Made by a program: the position numbers and the translations under genes. DNA of 58,865 bases, from positions 1 to 58,865 of the forward strand of contig NZ_JAGNYF010000008.1 in assembly GCF_017985075.1 (NCBI RefSeq), read 5' to 3'. This document shows positions 16,335-27,324 of the stretch, in pieces. The notes beneath the pieces are model-generated. The model made no database searches and had not been told where the DNA came from. It saw only the letters and a list, made by a program, of their open reading frames with translations. Positions within the stretch are counted from its first letter, which is position 1. Each line of letters starts with the position of its first letter. Source of the DNA: Flavobacterium sp. Lineage in GTDB: Bacteria; Bacteroidota; Bacteroidia; Flavobacteriales; Flavobacteriaceae.

Positions 16335-17384
16335 TTATAAAATTAACATCGCATCACCATAAGAATAGAAATTATATTTTTCTTTTATGGCAATTTCGTA
16401 TGCTTTTTTCATTAAATCGTGTCCACAAAAAGCAGAAACCATCATTAATAAAGTTGATTTTGGTGTATGGAAATTAGAAACCATCGCATCCGCTAAACTA
16501 AAATCGTAGGGTGGATAAATAAATTTGTTTGTCCAACCTGAATATGGATTTAACGTTCGCATAGAAGAAACTGTACTTTCCATGGCACGCATAGAAGTAG
16601 TTCCGATACAACAAACTTTATTTTTCTTAGTTCTGGCTCCGTTGATAATATCACACGCTTCTTGTGTAACTACCATTTCTTCCGAATCCATTTTGTGTTT
16701 AGATAGATCTTCTACTTCAACAGGATTAAAAGTACCTAAACCTACATGTAAAGTAACTTCAGCAAAATTAATTCCTTTGATTTCCAAACGTTTCATTAAA
16801 TGCTTAGAGAAATGTAATCCGGCAGTTGGTGCTGCTACAGATCCTTCTTCTTTTGCATAAATAGTTTGGTAACGCTCCGCATCTTCTGGAGTAACTTCAC
16901 GATTAATGAATTTTGGGATAGGCGTTTCACCTAATTCTATTAATTTTTCTCTAAATTCTTCATAAGAACCGTCATACAAAAAACGTAATGTTCTTCCACG
17001 AGAAGTTGTATTATCGATAACTTCGGCAACTAACGAATCGTCATCACCAAAATATAATTTATTTCCAATTCTAATTTTACGCGCTGGATCTACTAAAACA
17101 TCCCACAAACGTTGTTCCGCATTTAATTCTCTTAATAAGAAAACTTCAATTCTTGCACCTGTTTTTTCTTTATTACCATACAAACGAGCTGGAAAAACCT
17201 TAGAATTATTAAGCACCATTACATCTCCATCATCAAAATAGTCAATAATATCTTTAAACATCTTATGTTCAATTTCACCTGTTTTTCTGTGAATCACCAT
17301 TAAACGAGATTCATCTCTGTTTTCTGAAGGAAATTCGGCTAATAATTCTTCTGGCAAATTAAACTGGAAGTGTGATAATTTCAT
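16335..17384 (-). CDS. queA: S-adenosylmethionine:tRNA ribosyltransferase-isomerase
   Basis: A 349-residue QueA that transfers the ribosyl moiety of SAM to preQ1 in tRNA to form epoxyqueuosine. The start [19 protein letters not shown] is the family N-terminus, followed by [35 protein letters not shown] (about residue 181) and TLHVGLGTF. Full length. Transcribed alone from a promoter about 55 bases upstream, ending at a strong terminator. Confidence 0.96.
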   Translation of the reverse strand: MKLSHFQFNLPEELLAEFPSENRDESRLMVIHRKTGEIEHKMFKDIIDYFDDGDVMVLNNSKVFPARLYGNKEKTGARIEVFLLRELNAEQRLWDVLVDPARKIRIGNKLYFGDDDSLVAEVIDNTTSRGRTLRFLYDGSYEEFREKLIELGETPIPKFINREVTPEDAERYQTIYAKEEGSVAAPTAGLHFSKHLMKRLEIKGINFAEVTLHVGLGTFNPVEVEDLSKHKMDSEEMVVTQEACDIINGARTKKNKVCCIGTTSMRAMESTVSSMRTLNPYSGWTNKFIYPPYDFSLADAMVSNFHTPKSTLLMMVSAFCGHDLMKKAYEIAIKEKYNFYSYGDAMLIL

Positions 17385-17391
17385 ATTTTGA

Positions 17392-17421
17392 GTTTAAAAG
17401 TTTAAGGTTTAAAAGTTTATG
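17392..17421. repeat. 4-copy 7/8-bp tandem repeat (GTTTAAA-like)
   Basis: Units GTTTAAAA, GTTTAAG, GTTTAAAA, GTTTATG. It occupies the queA 5' leader, 8 bases before the start codon. Confidence 0.75.
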
Positions 17422-17437
17422 CTTTTCAAACCGTGTG

Positions 17438-17469
17438 CAAATATACGATTGTGAGATAGGCGTTGTCAA
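17438..17469 (-). promoter_or_regulatory. promoter of queA
   Basis: TATATTTG on the minus strand (17445-17438) with TTG at 17469-17467, spacing 21. It gives a leader of about 50 bases containing the GTTTAAA repeat. Confidence 0.5.
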
Positions 17470-17610
17470 GTAAAAACGTATATATTTTTAAATTCATCGC
17501 AAAGACGGCAATTCGCAACGTATTTTTAATGAATAAAGTAAGAGAAACTTTAAGAAACTCAAATTTTACCTATAAACGACTCCTTAGAAATTACAAATAA
17601 GTTGAAATAA

Positions 17611-17636
17611 AAAAGTCCCGAATAATCGGGACTTTT
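17611..17636 (-). terminator. terminator of gltA
   Basis: Perfect 11-base arms AAAAGTCCCGA and TCGGGACTTTT with a 4-base loop, starting 4 bases after the gltA stop codon. Confidence 0.92.
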
Positions 17637-17640
17637 AATT

Positions 17641-18927
17641 TTATTTTCTGTCTTCAAACTTTACAAAGTCTCTTAACGGATGACCTGTATATACTTGTCT
17701 TGGACGACCAATTGGTTCTTTATTAACACGCATTTCTTTCCATTGAGCAATCCATCCTGGTAAACGACCAATTGCGAATAAAACAGTAAACATATCTGTA
17801 GGAATTCCTAATGCACGGTAAATAATACCTGAATAGAAGTCAACGTTTGGATATAATTTTCTTTCTACGAAATACGGATCAACTAAAGCAGATTCTTCTA
17901 ATTTTTTTGCAATGGCTAAAATTGGGTCATTTACTCCTAATTCTGCTAAAACTTCGTCTGCCGCTTTTTTGATGATTTTTGCTCTCGGATCGAAATTTTT
18001 ATAAACTCTATGTCCAAAACCCATTAAACGGAATTCGTCATTTTTATCTTTTGCTTTTGCTAAATATTTATCGGCATCACCACCATCTTTTTGAATGGCT
18101 TCTAACATTTCCAATACGGCTTGATTTGCACCACCGTGTAATGGACCCCAAAGTGCTGAAACTCCAGCAGAGATTGAAGCAAATAATCCGGCATGTGAAG
18201 AACCTACCATACGAACTGTTGAAGTTGAACAGTTTTGCTCATGATCTGCATGTAAAATAAATAATTTATCTAAAGCAGCCACTACTGTAGGATTCACATT
18301 GTATGGTCCTGTAGGTAATTTAAACATTAATTGCATGAAATTATCTACATATCCAATAGTATTGTCGTAATAATTTAATGGGAATCCCATACTTTTTCTG
18401 TATGTCCAAGTTGCTAAAACTAAGAATTTACCCATAGTTTTACAAATCGCTTCATACATTTCTTTTTCGTTTTCTACATTTACTACTTTTGGATTAAAAG
18501 CAGTAAGCGCACTTGTTAATGCAGATAAAACGCCCATTGGGTGAGCTGTTTTTGGAAAACCATCAATGATGTTTTTCATTTCTTCATTAACTAATGTATA
18601 TTTTCGGATGTTGGTTTCGAAATCCGCTAATTGTACTTTTGTTGGTAATTCACCAAAAATAACCAAGTAAGAAACTTCTAAAAAGTCAGCCTTATCTGCT
18701 AAATCTTCAATAGAATAACCACGGTATCTTAAAATTCCTTCTTCACCATCAAGAAACGTAATATCACTTTTACATACTCCTGAATTTTTATATCCTGGAT
18801 CGTAAGTAATTGCACCTGTTAAATCTCTTAATTTACTAATATCAATAGCTGTTTCATTTTCACTTCCCACCATAACAGGAAGTTCAAATTTGTTACCATT
18901 AATTTCTATAATTGCATTTTTCGACAT
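17641..18927 (-). CDS. gltA: citrate synthase
   Basis: A 428-residue type II citrate synthase condensing acetyl-CoA and oxaloacetate at entry to the TCA cycle. Motifs seen are LFILHADHEQNCSTSTVRMVGSS (about residues 225-247), WGPLHGGANQAVLEML (about 260), GFGHRVYKNFDPRA (about 305, catalytic His) and VDFYSGIIYRALGIP (about 362, catalytic Asp). Monocistronic with its own terminator. Confidence 0.97.
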   Translation of the reverse strand: MSKNAIIEINGNKFELPVMVGSENETAIDISKLRDLTGAITYDPGYKNSGVCKSDITFLDGEEGILRYRGYSIEDLADKADFLEVSYLVIFGELPTKVQLADFETNIRKYTLVNEEMKNIIDGFPKTAHPMGVLSALTSALTAFNPKVVNVENEKEMYEAICKTMGKFLVLATWTYRKSMGFPLNYYDNTIGYVDNFMQLMFKLPTGPYNVNPTVVAALDKLFILHADHEQNCSTSTVRMVGSSHAGLFASISAGVSALWGPLHGGANQAVLEMLEAIQKDGGDADKYLAKAKDKNDEFRLMGFGHRVYKNFDPRAKIIKKAADEVLAELGVNDPILAIAKKLEESALVDPYFVERKLYPNVDFYSGIIYRALGIPTDMFTVLFAIGRLPGWIAQWKEMRVNKEPIGRPRQVYTGHPLRDFVKFEDRK

Positions 18928-19141
18928 GATAATATGTATATTTTGTATGTGTAATAATCTTAGTTGCGAATTTAATAATTATTTCTTGAATTTTAAAATT
19001 AATGTATAGATAAATTGCACAATAGGTATATATAAAATTTATAGTGAATATAGAACCTAAGAAACTTTTCTAACAAATTAAAATATAAACAAATATAACA
19101 TTCTAAAATACTTAATATCCCGTAAAAAAAAGTACAAAAAA

Positions 19142-19176
19142 AACACCTAATTGGTTTTTGAAACCATTCAGGTGTT
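19142..19176 (-). terminator. terminator of eno
   Basis: Arms AACACCTAATTGGTTT (19142-19157) and AAACCATTCAGGTGTT (19161-19176), pairing with two small mismatches, 50 bases past the eno stop and followed by T on the minus strand. Confidence 0.85.
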
Positions 19177-19226
19177 ATATTTAATAAAATTATGAAATAC
19201 TAAACGAGTTCAGTATGACAAAAGTA

Positions 19227-20543
<1,317 letters not shown>

Positions 20544-20618
20544 TTATTAACTAAACAAAGTTAAATATATTTTATTTCGAATTTCGTAATTACGATAAAA
20601 CTTATAAACGATAACGTT

Positions 20619-21728
20619 TTAGTTTTTAGAAGTTTTTATGTTCGTAATAAAATCATCGAATAAATAACTAGAATCATGTGGTCCAGGACTTGCTTCTGGA
20701 TGATATTGTACTGAAAAACAGTTTTTTGTTTTCATTTTCATTCCAGCAACAGTAGCGTCATTTAGATGAACATGTGTTAATTCAAAATCTGGGTGTTTTT
20801 CTAATTCTACTTTATTTACAGCAAAACCGTGATTTTGAGACGTAATTTCGCCTTTACCTGTTACCAGATTTTTTACAGGATGATTAATTCCTCTGTGTCC
20901 ATTAAACATTTTATACGTTGAAATTCCATTTGCTAAAGCAATTACTTGATGACCTAAACAAATTCCGAATAATGGTTTGTTTTCAGCTAAAATATTTCTT
21001 GCCACTTCTTGCGCTGATGCTAATGGATCTGGATCTCCAGGGCCGTTTGATAAAAAATACCCATCCGGATTAAACGCTTTCATTTCGTTAAAAGTAGCAT
21101 TATAAGGATACACTTTAATATAACAATCACGTTTTGCTAAATTTCTTAAGATGTTTGTTTTGATTCCTAAATCTAAAGCTGCAATTTTATATGTAGCATT
21201 CTCATTTCCGAAAAAATAAGGTTCTTTAGTCGAAACCACAGAAGCTAAATCCAAACCTTCCATATTAGGCGTTTGACCTAATTTCACTTTTAAATCTTCA
21301 ATTGAAGTTCCATCAGTAGAAATAATTGCATTCATAGCACCATTATCTCTAATATAACTAACTAAAGCACGTGTATCAACATCTGAAATCACAATTAAAT
21401 TTTGTTTTTCAAGATAATCATACAAACTTTCAGATGCATCTTCGCGAGAATAGTTCATACTAAAATTTTTACAAACTAATCCAGAAATTTTTACAGAATC
21501 TGATTCCACTTCTTTTGAATTTACACCATAATTTCCAATATGCGCATTGGTTGTAACCATAATTTGCCCATAATAAGATGGATCTGTAAATATTTCTTGA
21601 TAGCCAGTTGTTCCGGTATTAAAAGCAATTTCCCCAAAAGTTGTACCTGAAATTCCAATTGATTTTCCGTAAAAAATAGTTCCGTCTTTAAGTAAAAGAA
21701 CTGCTTGTTGTTTGTTGTTGTATTTCAT
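20619..21728 (-). CDS. carA: carbamoyl-phosphate synthase small (glutaminase) subunit
   Basis: A 369-residue CarA that releases ammonia from glutamine for carbamoyl-phosphate synthesis (arginine and pyrimidine pathways). The N-terminal domain (LKDGTIFYGKSIG, GTTGYQEIFTDPSYYGQIM) precedes the class I glutaminase domain, with nucleophile Cys in FGICLGHQVIAL (about 257) and catalytic His-Glu in QYHPEASPGPHD (about 342). The large subunit carB is not adjacent. It follows rplQ after a strong terminator and has its own -7 box. Confidence 0.96.
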   Translation of the reverse strand: MKYNNKQQAVLLLKDGTIFYGKSIGISGTTFGEIAFNTGTTGYQEIFTDPSYYGQIMVTTNAHIGNYGVNSKEVESDSVKISGLVCKNFSMNYSREDASESLYDYLEKQNLIVISDVDTRALVSYIRDNGAMNAIISTDGTSIEDLKVKLGQTPNMEGLDLASVVSTKEPYFFGNENATYKIAALDLGIKTNILRNLAKRDCYIKVYPYNATFNEMKAFNPDGYFLSNGPGDPDPLASAQEVARNILAENKPLFGICLGHQVIALANGISTYKMFNGHRGINHPVKNLVTGKGEITSQNHGFAVNKVELEKHPDFELTHVHLNDATVAGMKMKTKNCFSVQYHPEASPGPHDSSYLFDDFITNIKTSKN

Positions 21729-21790
21729 CAGTTGTTGTAGTTTTTAAAAAAGAGATAAGCATCAAATTTTGAGTTACCTTATTTATATTG

Positions 21791-21798
21791 CAAAATTA
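21791..21798 (-). promoter_or_regulatory. -7 box of carA
   Basis: TAATTTTG on the minus strand, 62 bases before the carA start and just downstream of the rplQ terminator. The -33 region is T-rich and not a clear match. Confidence 0.45.
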
Positions 21799-21816
21799 CG
21801 TTATAGTATTTATAAA

Positions 21817-21852
21817 AAAAAAGGATAAACAAAAATTTGTTTATCCTTTTTT
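21817..21852 (-). terminator. terminator of the ribosomal S10-spc-alpha operon
   Basis: A perfect stem GGATAAACAAA (21823-21833) / TTTGTTTATCC (21836-21846) with A- and T-runs on both sides, 27 bases after the rplQ stop. Confidence 0.93.
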
Positions 21853-21879
21853 AATTATTTTAAATCAATCGTTTCATGA

Positions 21880-22368
21880 TTATTCAGAAGCTTCTGTTGT
21901 ATCAGTTGATTCAGCAGCAGGAGTTTCCGCTACAGTTTCATCTGCTTTTTTAGATTTACCTCTACGAGTAGATGCTTTTTTAACTTCTTTTTTAGCAGTT
22001 GAATAAATAGTATTAAAATCTACTAGTTCAATCATAGCCATATCAGCGTTATCCCCTAAACGGTTTCCTAACTTAATAATACGAGTATAACCTCCTGGAC
22101 GATCCGCTACTTTATCAGCTACTTCTCTGAACAATTCAGTAACAGCATATTTACTTCTTAAATAAGAAAAACAAATACGTCTGTTGTGCGTTGTATCTTC
22201 TTTTGATTTTGTTACAAGAGGCTCAATAAATTGTTTTAAAGCTTTTGCTTTTGCAACAGTTGTATTGATACGCTTGTGTTCAATTAGAGAACATGCCATA
22301 TTAGCAAGCATTGCTTTTCTATGACCTGTTTGTCTACTTAAATGATTGAATTTTTTTCCGTGTCTCAT
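21880..22368 (-). CDS. rplQ: 50S ribosomal protein L17
   Basis: A 162-residue L17 with the family start [20 protein letters not shown]. The usual core is about 120 residues; here a Lys-rich and then Ala/Thr/Glu-rich low-complexity tail (about 125-162) is added, as in many Bacteroidota. Last gene of the ribosomal supercluster, 61 bases after rpoA. Confidence 0.96.
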   Translation of the reverse strand: MRHGKKFNHLSRQTGHRKAMLANMACSLIEHKRINTTVAKAKALKQFIEPLVTKSKEDTTHNRRICFSYLRSKYAVTELFREVADKVADRPGGYTRIIKLGNRLGDNADMAMIELVDFNTIYSTAKKEVKKASTRRGKSKKADETVAETPAAESTDTTEASE

Positions 22369-22429
22369 GACGTAATTATTTTATCTTCATCTTGCATCAA
22401 TCCGCTTTGGAGAGCAAAATATGAATGAA

Positions 22430-23422
22430 TTATTCTTTATCTAATTTGTATTTTGCTAAATCCATTCCGAATGTAAGGTTTTTATTCGCCACTAACTCAT
22501 CTAATTCAGTTAGAGATTTTTTACCGAAATTACGGAATTTCATTAAATCGTTTTTGTTGAAAGAAACTAAGTCTCCTAAAGTGTCAACTTCAGCCGCTTT
22601 TAAGCAGTTTAATGCTCTAACTGATAAATCCATATCAACTAATTTAGTTTTCAATAGTTGTCTCATATGTAATGATTCTTCATCATATGATTCAGTTTGA
22701 GCAATTTCATCAGCCTCTAGTGTGATTCTTTCGTCAGAAAACAACATAAAATGGTGAATCAACGTTTTAGCTGCTTCTGTTAATGCGTCTTTTGGATTTA
22801 TTGAACCATCAGTTTTGATTTCGAAAACTAATTTTTCGTAATCTGTTTTTTGTTCAACACGGAAGTTTTCAATAGAATACTTCACATTTTTTACAGGCGT
22901 ATAAATAGAGTCTGTAAAAATTGTTCCAATAGGAGCATTTGGTTTTTTATTTTCTTCAGCAGGAACATATCCTCTACCTTTTTCGATAGAAAGTTCCATG
23001 TTGATAGTTGTTTTGCTGTCTAAATTACAAATTACTAAATCTGGATTTAAAACTTGAAAACCAGAAATAAATTTTTGGAAATCACCAGCTGTAATTTGAT
23101 CTTTACCAGAAAGAGAGATAGAAACTGATTCGTTATCTACATCTTCAATTTGACGTTTAAAACGTACTTGTTTCAGATTTAAGATAATTTCAGTTACATC
23201 TTCTACTACACCAGAAATTGTTGAAAATTCATGTTCAACCCCTTCTATTCTTACAGATGTAATAGCAAAACCTTCCAATGCAGAAAGTAAAACTCTTCTT
23301 AAAGCGTTACCAACTGTCAATCCATAACCAGGTTCTAAAGGTCTAAATTCGAATTTACCTTCAAAATCGGTTGAATCGATCATGATAACTTTATCGGGCT
23401 TTTGAAAATTAAATATTGCCAT
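22430..23422 (-). CDS. rpoA: DNA-directed RNA polymerase subunit alpha
   Basis: A 330-residue alpha subunit. The open frame runs back to 23440, but [16 protein letters not shown] at 23422 is the conserved Bacteroidota start, 21 bases after the rpsD stop. The N-terminal dimerisation domain ([21 protein letters not shown] type, about residues 26-45) and the C-terminal DNA-binding domain ([21 protein letters not shown], about 262-282) are both complete. Confidence 0.97.
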   Translation of the reverse strand: MAIFNFQKPDKVIMIDSTDFEGKFEFRPLEPGYGLTVGNALRRVLLSALEGFAITSVRIEGVEHEFSTISGVVEDVTEIILNLKQVRFKRQIEDVDNESVSISLSGKDQITAGDFQKFISGFQVLNPDLVICNLDSKTTINMELSIEKGRGYVPAEENKKPNAPIGTIFTDSIYTPVKNVKYSIENFRVEQKTDYEKLVFEIKTDGSINPKDALTEAAKTLIHHFMLFSDERITLEADEIAQTESYDEESLHMRQLLKTKLVDMDLSVRALNCLKAAEVDTLGDLVSFNKNDLMKFRNFGKKSLTELDELVANKNLTFGMDLAKYKLDKE

Positions 23423-23443
23423 ATCTTCGACTAATGTCAATTA

Positions 23444-24049
23444 TTATTTGTTATACAACTCAACGATTAGTTGCTCTTTAATATTTTCTGGAATTTGAAG
23501 TCTTTGAGGAACCGTTACAAACGTACCTTGTTTCGTATCATTATTCCAAGTAATCCACTCATATACAGAAGAATTATTAGCTAAAGAGCTTTCAATTGCT
23601 TCAAGAGATTTAGATTTTTCACGTACTGCAACAATATCGCCAGGTTTTAAATGGTAAGAAGGTACATTTACCAATTCACCATTTACTGTGATATGTCTGT
23701 GAGAAACGAATTGACGAGCAGATCTACGAGTAGGTGCAATACCCATTCTGTAAACTACATTATCTAAACGAGCTTCACAAAGTTGTAACAAGATTTCACC
23801 TGTTACACCTGAAGCAGCAGCTGCTTTTTCAAATAAATTTCTGAACTGACGCTCTAAAATACCATAGGTATATTTCGCTTTTTGCTTTTCCATTAACTGG
23901 ACAGCATATTCAGATTTTTTACCTCTTCTTTTTGCCAAACCATGTTGACCAGGAGGATAATTTCTTCTTTCGAAAGCTTTATCTTCTCCGAAAATTGCTT
24001 CACCAAACTTACGGGCGATTCTTGTTTTTGGACCAGTATATCTTGCCAT
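23444..24049 (-). CDS. rpsD: 30S ribosomal protein S4
   Basis: A 201-residue S4, primary 16S rRNA binder and 30S assembly initiator, with the S4 RNA-binding domain near residues 92-155 ([23 protein letters not shown]). It is preceded by an 87-base spacer holding a nested hairpin that ends 17 bases before the ATG. S4 is a known autoregulator in Escherichia coli and Bacillus, so that spacer may be its target. Confidence 0.97.
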   Translation of the reverse strand: MARYTGPKTRIARKFGEAIFGEDKAFERRNYPPGQHGLAKRRGKKSEYAVQLMEKQKAKYTYGILERQFRNLFEKAAAASGVTGEILLQLCEARLDNVVYRMGIAPTRRSARQFVSHRHITVNGELVNVPSYHLKPGDIVAVREKSKSLEAIESSLANNSSVYEWITWNNDTKQGTFVTVPQRLQIPENIKEQLIVELYNK

Positions 24050-24066
24050 TTTACAAATTTTAATTT

Positions 24067-24120
24067 AAGGTAGGGATTATGAATTAAGGTCTTTCCTTCG
24101 ATAATCTAAATTCCTACCTT
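24067..24120 (-). promoter_or_regulatory. nested hairpin in the rpsK-rpsD spacer, candidate regulatory RNA
   Basis: Outer stem AAGGTAGG/CCTACCTT (24067-24074 with 24113-24120), middle stem GATTAT/ATAATC (24075-24080 with 24101-24106), inner stem AAGG/CCTT (24086-24089 with 24095-24098). A 6-base bulge lies on one side between outer and middle stems. No T-run follows, so it is not a simple terminator. It may be an S4-responsive leader or another heptamer-type inverted repeat. Confidence 0.55.
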
Positions 24121-24136
24121 TGTTTTATACTAATTG

Positions 24137-24520
24137 TTATACTCTTCTTCTCTTTGGAGGACGACATCCATTATGAGGCATTGGAGTAACATCAATAATT
24201 TCAGTTACTTCAATTCCACTGTTATGGATTGATCTAATAGCAGATTCTCTACCATTTCCTGGACCTTTTACGTAAACTTTTACTTTTTTAAGTCCAGCTT
24301 CAAGAGCTACTTTTCCACAATCTTCAGCAGCCATTTGGGCAGCGTATGGAGTGTTCTTTTTAGAACCTCTGAAACCCATTTTACCAGCTGATGACCAAGA
24401 AATAACTTCACCTTTCTTGTTTGTCAAGGAAATAATGATGTTGTTGAAAGTAGCGCTAATATGTGCTTCTCCAGAAGACTCTATTATAACTTTACGTTTT
24501 TTTGTAGTTGCCTTAGCCAT
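24137..24520 (-). CDS. rpsK: 30S ribosomal protein S11
   Basis: A 127-residue S11 of the 30S platform, with [21 protein letters not shown] near residue 18, [14 protein letters not shown] (about 42-55) and the conserved C-terminus [12 protein letters not shown]. It starts 8 bases after rpsM. Confidence 0.97.
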   Translation of the reverse strand: MAKATTKKRKVIIESSGEAHISATFNNIIISLTNKKGEVISWSSAGKMGFRGSKKNTPYAAQMAAEDCGKVALEAGLKKVKVYVKGPGNGRESAIRSIHNSGIEVTEIIDVTPMPHNGCRPPKRRRV

Positions 24521-24528
24521 ATTACTTA

Positions 24529-24903
24529 CTATTTAGTTGCTTTTTTCTTGTTAGCAACAGTTTTTCTTTTACCTTTTCTTGTTCTCGAATTGTTTTTCGT
24601 TCTTTGACCTCTTAAAGGTAATCCCGCTCTGTGGCGAATACCTCTTTGACATCCAATATCCATTAAACGTTTGATGTTTAATGTTATTTCTGAACGTAAT
24701 TCACCTTCGATTTTAAATGATGAAACCGCTTCACGGATTGCTCCGATTTCGTCATCATTCCAATCAGATACTTTTTTATCTTGGCTTACTTTGGCTTTTT
24801 CTAAAACCTCAATAGCTCTACTTTTACCCATACCAAAAATGTATGTTAAAGCGATAACTCCTCTTTTGTTTTTTGGGATATCAACCCCTGCTATTCTTGC
24901 CAT
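24529..24903 (-). CDS. rpsM: 30S ribosomal protein S13
   Basis: A 124-residue S13 of the 30S head that contacts the P-site tRNA. It has the start [37 protein letters not shown] (about 90-111) and a Lys-rich C-terminal tail. It starts 2 bases after rpmJ. Confidence 0.97.
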   Translation of the reverse strand: MARIAGVDIPKNKRGVIALTYIFGMGKSRAIEVLEKAKVSQDKKVSDWNDDEIGAIREAVSSFKIEGELRSEITLNIKRLMDIGCQRGIRHRAGLPLRGQRTKNNSRTRKGKRKTVANKKKATK

Positions 24904-24905
24904 AA

Positions 24906-25022
24906 TTATCCTTGTCTTTGTTTAAATCTAGGATTCTTTTTGTTAATAACGTATAATCTTCCTTTTCTACGCACGATAATACATTCTGCGCTTCTTTTTT
25001 TAACTGATGCTCTTACTTTCAT
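24906..25022 (-). CDS. rpmJ: 50S ribosomal protein L36
   Basis: A 38-residue gene found by translating the minus strand: [20 protein letters not shown], then a basic stretch ending KQRQG and TAA. Only one cysteine (Cys14) is present, so it is the zinc-free type of L36, not the four-ligand zinc-ribbon form. It lies between infA and rpsM, its usual place. Confidence 0.95.
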
Positions 25023-25029
25023 CTTAATT

Positions 25030-25057
25030 TGCTTTATGCTATATGCTTTATGCTTTA
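25030..25057. repeat. 4 x 7-bp tandem repeat (TGCTTTA) between infA and rpmJ
   Basis: Units TGCTTTA, TGCTATA, TGCTTTA, TGCTTTA, followed by a degenerate tail to about 25085. It lies inside the ribosomal operon in the 70-base infA-rpmJ spacer. Confidence 0.8.
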
Positions 25058-25092
25058 AGCTTATTGCTCACTGCGTATCGCCTATTGCTTAT

Positions 25093-25308
25093 TTAATATC
25101 TATAAGTAATTCTAGCTTTAGACAAATCATAAGGGCTCATTTCAAGTTTAACCTTGTCTCCTGGTAACAACTTAATGTAATGCATACGCATTTTACCTGA
25201 GATGTGAGCAATTACAACATGTCCGTTTTCTAATTCCACTCGAAACATTGCATTAGATAATGCTTCTACAATGCTTCCGTCTTGTTCTATTGCTGATTGT
25301 TTTGCCAT
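25093..25308 (-). CDS. infA: translation initiation factor IF-1
   Basis: A 71-residue S1/OB-fold protein with [40 protein letters not shown] and [19 protein letters not shown]. It blocks the ribosomal A site during initiation. It starts 6 bases after secY. Confidence 0.97.
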   Translation of the reverse strand: MAKQSAIEQDGSIVEALSNAMFRVELENGHVVIAHISGKMRMHYIKLLPGDKVKLEMSPYDLSKARITYRY

Positions 25309-25314
25309 AATTAA

Positions 25315-26658
25315 TTAAGCGACAGCTTTTCTATTTTTACCACTTTTCATTAAACCATCATAATGTTTGTTTAACAAGTATGAATTGATTTGTTGAATCG
25401 TATCGATTGCAACTCCGACCATAATAATTAACGAAGTACCACCATAAAAGTAAGCCCATGCACCTTGAACATCTAACAATCCGTGGATAATAGCAGGGAA
25501 CACTGCAATTAAAGCCAAGAATAATGAACCTGGAAATGTGATTAGCGACATTAACTTATCTAAGAAATCTCCTGTTTCTGCACCTGGTTTAATACCTGGA
25601 ATGAAACCTCCACTTCTCTTTAAGTCGTCTGCCATTTTATTTGTTGGCACCGTAATAGCGGTGTAAAAATACGTAAAAATAACAATTAATAAAGCAAAAA
25701 CCACATTATAAACTAAACCAAATGGATCTTTAAACATATTTGAAATGCTTAAAGCCGTGTCAGACTTAGATAATCCAGCTAATGCAGCAGGTATAAACAT
25801 AATTGCTTGCGCAAAAATAATTGGCATAACACCTGCAGAATTCAATTTTAATGGGATAAATTGTCTATTATCATCCATTGAATCCGATTCGAAATCGCCA
25901 GAAACTGATCTTCTTGCATATTGAACCTGAACTTTTCTCAAAGCCATTACTAATAATATTGTAGCTATAATAACTAATAACCAAATAATTATTTCTATAA
26001 TGATCTTCATTGGACCACCATTGTTAATTGCAGTTGCAAATTCTTGCATAAATGCTTCAGGCATTCTAGCTAAAATTCCTACCATAATTAATAACGATAT
26101 TCCATTACCAATTCCTTTTTCTGTTATTCTTTCTCCTAACCACATTGCGAAAATAGTTCCCGAAACGATGATTAATACGGACCCAAATAGAGGGAAGAAA
26201 GTAAAGAAATCAGGATTTACAAATGCTTCAGCAGGTAAGGTTTGTTTTAAATTAAAAATATAACCTGGACCTTGCACTAAAGTAATTGCAATTGTTAACC
26301 AACGTGTAATTTGGTTAAGCGTTTTTCTACCACTTTCACCATCTTTTTGAAGTTTTTGTAAATAAGGAATAGCAATTCCCATTAATTGAACTACAATCGA
26401 TGCAGAGATGTAAGGCATAATTCCCAATGCGAAGATAGAAGCTTCCGAGAAAGCACCACCTGTAAACACATTAATTAACCAACCAATTCCACCTTCTGTT
26501 TGATTAGAAAGACTTTGCAATTTTGTTGAATCAATACCTGGTAATGTTACTTGTGAACCAAAACGATACACAAGTAAAATTCCAAGAGTAACTAAAATTT
26601 TATTTTTTAGTTCTTCTATTTTCCAAACATTGATAAATGATTCTATAAATTTCTTCAT
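25315..26658 (-). CDS. secY: preprotein translocase subunit SecY
   Basis: A 447-residue channel subunit of the Sec translocon with ten predicted membrane helices. Start MKKFIESFINVWKIEELKNK, then LVYRFGSQVTLPGID (plug-side entry, about residue 30), GIMPYISASIVVQLM (about 79-93), GERITEKGIGNGISLLIM and the cytoplasmic loop RRSVSGD. It lies 11 bases after rplO, as in the spc operon; map and adk are absent here. Confidence 0.97.
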   Translation of the reverse strand: MKKFIESFINVWKIEELKNKILVTLGILLVYRFGSQVTLPGIDSTKLQSLSNQTEGGIGWLINVFTGGAFSEASIFALGIMPYISASIVVQLMGIAIPYLQKLQKDGESGRKTLNQITRWLTIAITLVQGPGYIFNLKQTLPAEAFVNPDFFTFFPLFGSVLIIVSGTIFAMWLGERITEKGIGNGISLLIMVGILARMPEAFMQEFATAINNGGPMKIIIEIIIWLLVIIATILLVMALRKVQVQYARRSVSGDFESDSMDDNRQFIPLKLNSAGVMPIIFAQAIMFIPAALAGLSKSDTALSISNMFKDPFGLVYNVVFALLIVIFTYFYTAITVPTNKMADDLKRSGGFIPGIKPGAETGDFLDKLMSLITFPGSLFLALIAVFPAIIHGLLDVQGAWAYFYGGTSLIIMVGVAIDTIQQINSYLLNKHYDGLMKSGKNRKAVA

Positions 26659-26669
26659 AGTAATGATAA

Positions 26670-27122
26670 TTAAAGAATTACTACTTCTCCTCCAGCAGCC
26701 TCGATAGCCGCTTTTGCAGTTGCAGTAAATTTGTGAGCACTAACTTTTAATTTTGTTTTTAGCTCACCTCTTCCTAAAATCTTTACTAAGCTATTTTTGG
26801 TAGCCAAACGTGTATCTACAAATACTGTAAAATCTACAGCTTCTGAGATTACACCGTTTTCTACTAAACCTTGTAAAGTATCAAGATTTATACCTTGATA
26901 TTCTACTCTATTGATGTTTTTGAAACCAAATTTTGGTACTCTTCGTTGAAGAGGCATTTGACCTCCTTCAAAACCAATTTTCTTTGAATAACCAGAACGA
27001 GATTTGGCTCCTTTGTGACCTCTTGTTGAGGTTCCACCTTTACCAGATCCTTCACCTCTACCTACTCTTTTGTTTTGGTTGTGAACAGAACCTTCTGCTG
27101 GTTGTAAATTACTTAAATTCAT
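26670..27122 (-). CDS. rplO: 50S ribosomal protein L15
   Basis: A 150-residue L15 with MNLSNLQPAEGS, the Gly/Arg-rich N-terminal extension RVGRGEGSGKGGTSTRGHKG (about 22-41) and a folded C-terminal domain ending AIEAAGGEVVIL. Late 50S assembly protein. Confidence 0.97.
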   Translation of the reverse strand: MNLSNLQPAEGSVHNQNKRVGRGEGSGKGGTSTRGHKGAKSRSGYSKKIGFEGGQMPLQRRVPKFGFKNINRVEYQGINLDTLQGLVENGVISEAVDFTVFVDTRLATKNSLVKILGRGELKTKLKVSAHKFTATAKAAIEAAGGEVVIL

Positions 27123-27133
27123 AACATGTATTG

Positions 27134-27313
27134 TTATTTAGTTTCTTCTACAGAAACTAAGTGTTTAACTTTATTTACCATTCCAAGGACAGCAGGACTT
27201 GCATCGTGCTCAACAACTTGACCCATTTTTCTAATACCAAGAGCGATTAATGTTCTCTTTTGGTCTAATGGACAGTTGATTTTACTTCTAACTTGTTTTA
27301 CTAATATTTTCAT
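27134..27313 (-). CDS. rpmD: 50S ribosomal protein L30
   Basis: A 59-residue gene found by translating the minus strand: MKILVKQVRSKINCPLDQKR, then TLIALGIRKMGQVVEH, ending HLVSVEETK and TAA. The LGxRKMxxxVEH pattern is typical of bacterial L30, and its place between rpsE and rplO is the usual one. Confidence 0.96.
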   Translation of the reverse strand: MKILVKQVRSKINCPLDQKRTLIALGIRKMGQVVEHDASPAVLGMVNKVKHLVSVEETK

Positions 27314-27324
27314 ATCTCCTTGAT

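Noticed and set aside
19219-19226. TACTTTTG on the minus strand next to the eno stop, as a promoter
   Set aside because: It lies between the eno stop and the eno terminator with no gene to drive.
20619-21728. carA as a fragment of a broken carAB operon
   Set aside because: The gene is full length with intact catalytic residues and its own promoter; separate placement after rplQ is ordinary in this group as I recall.
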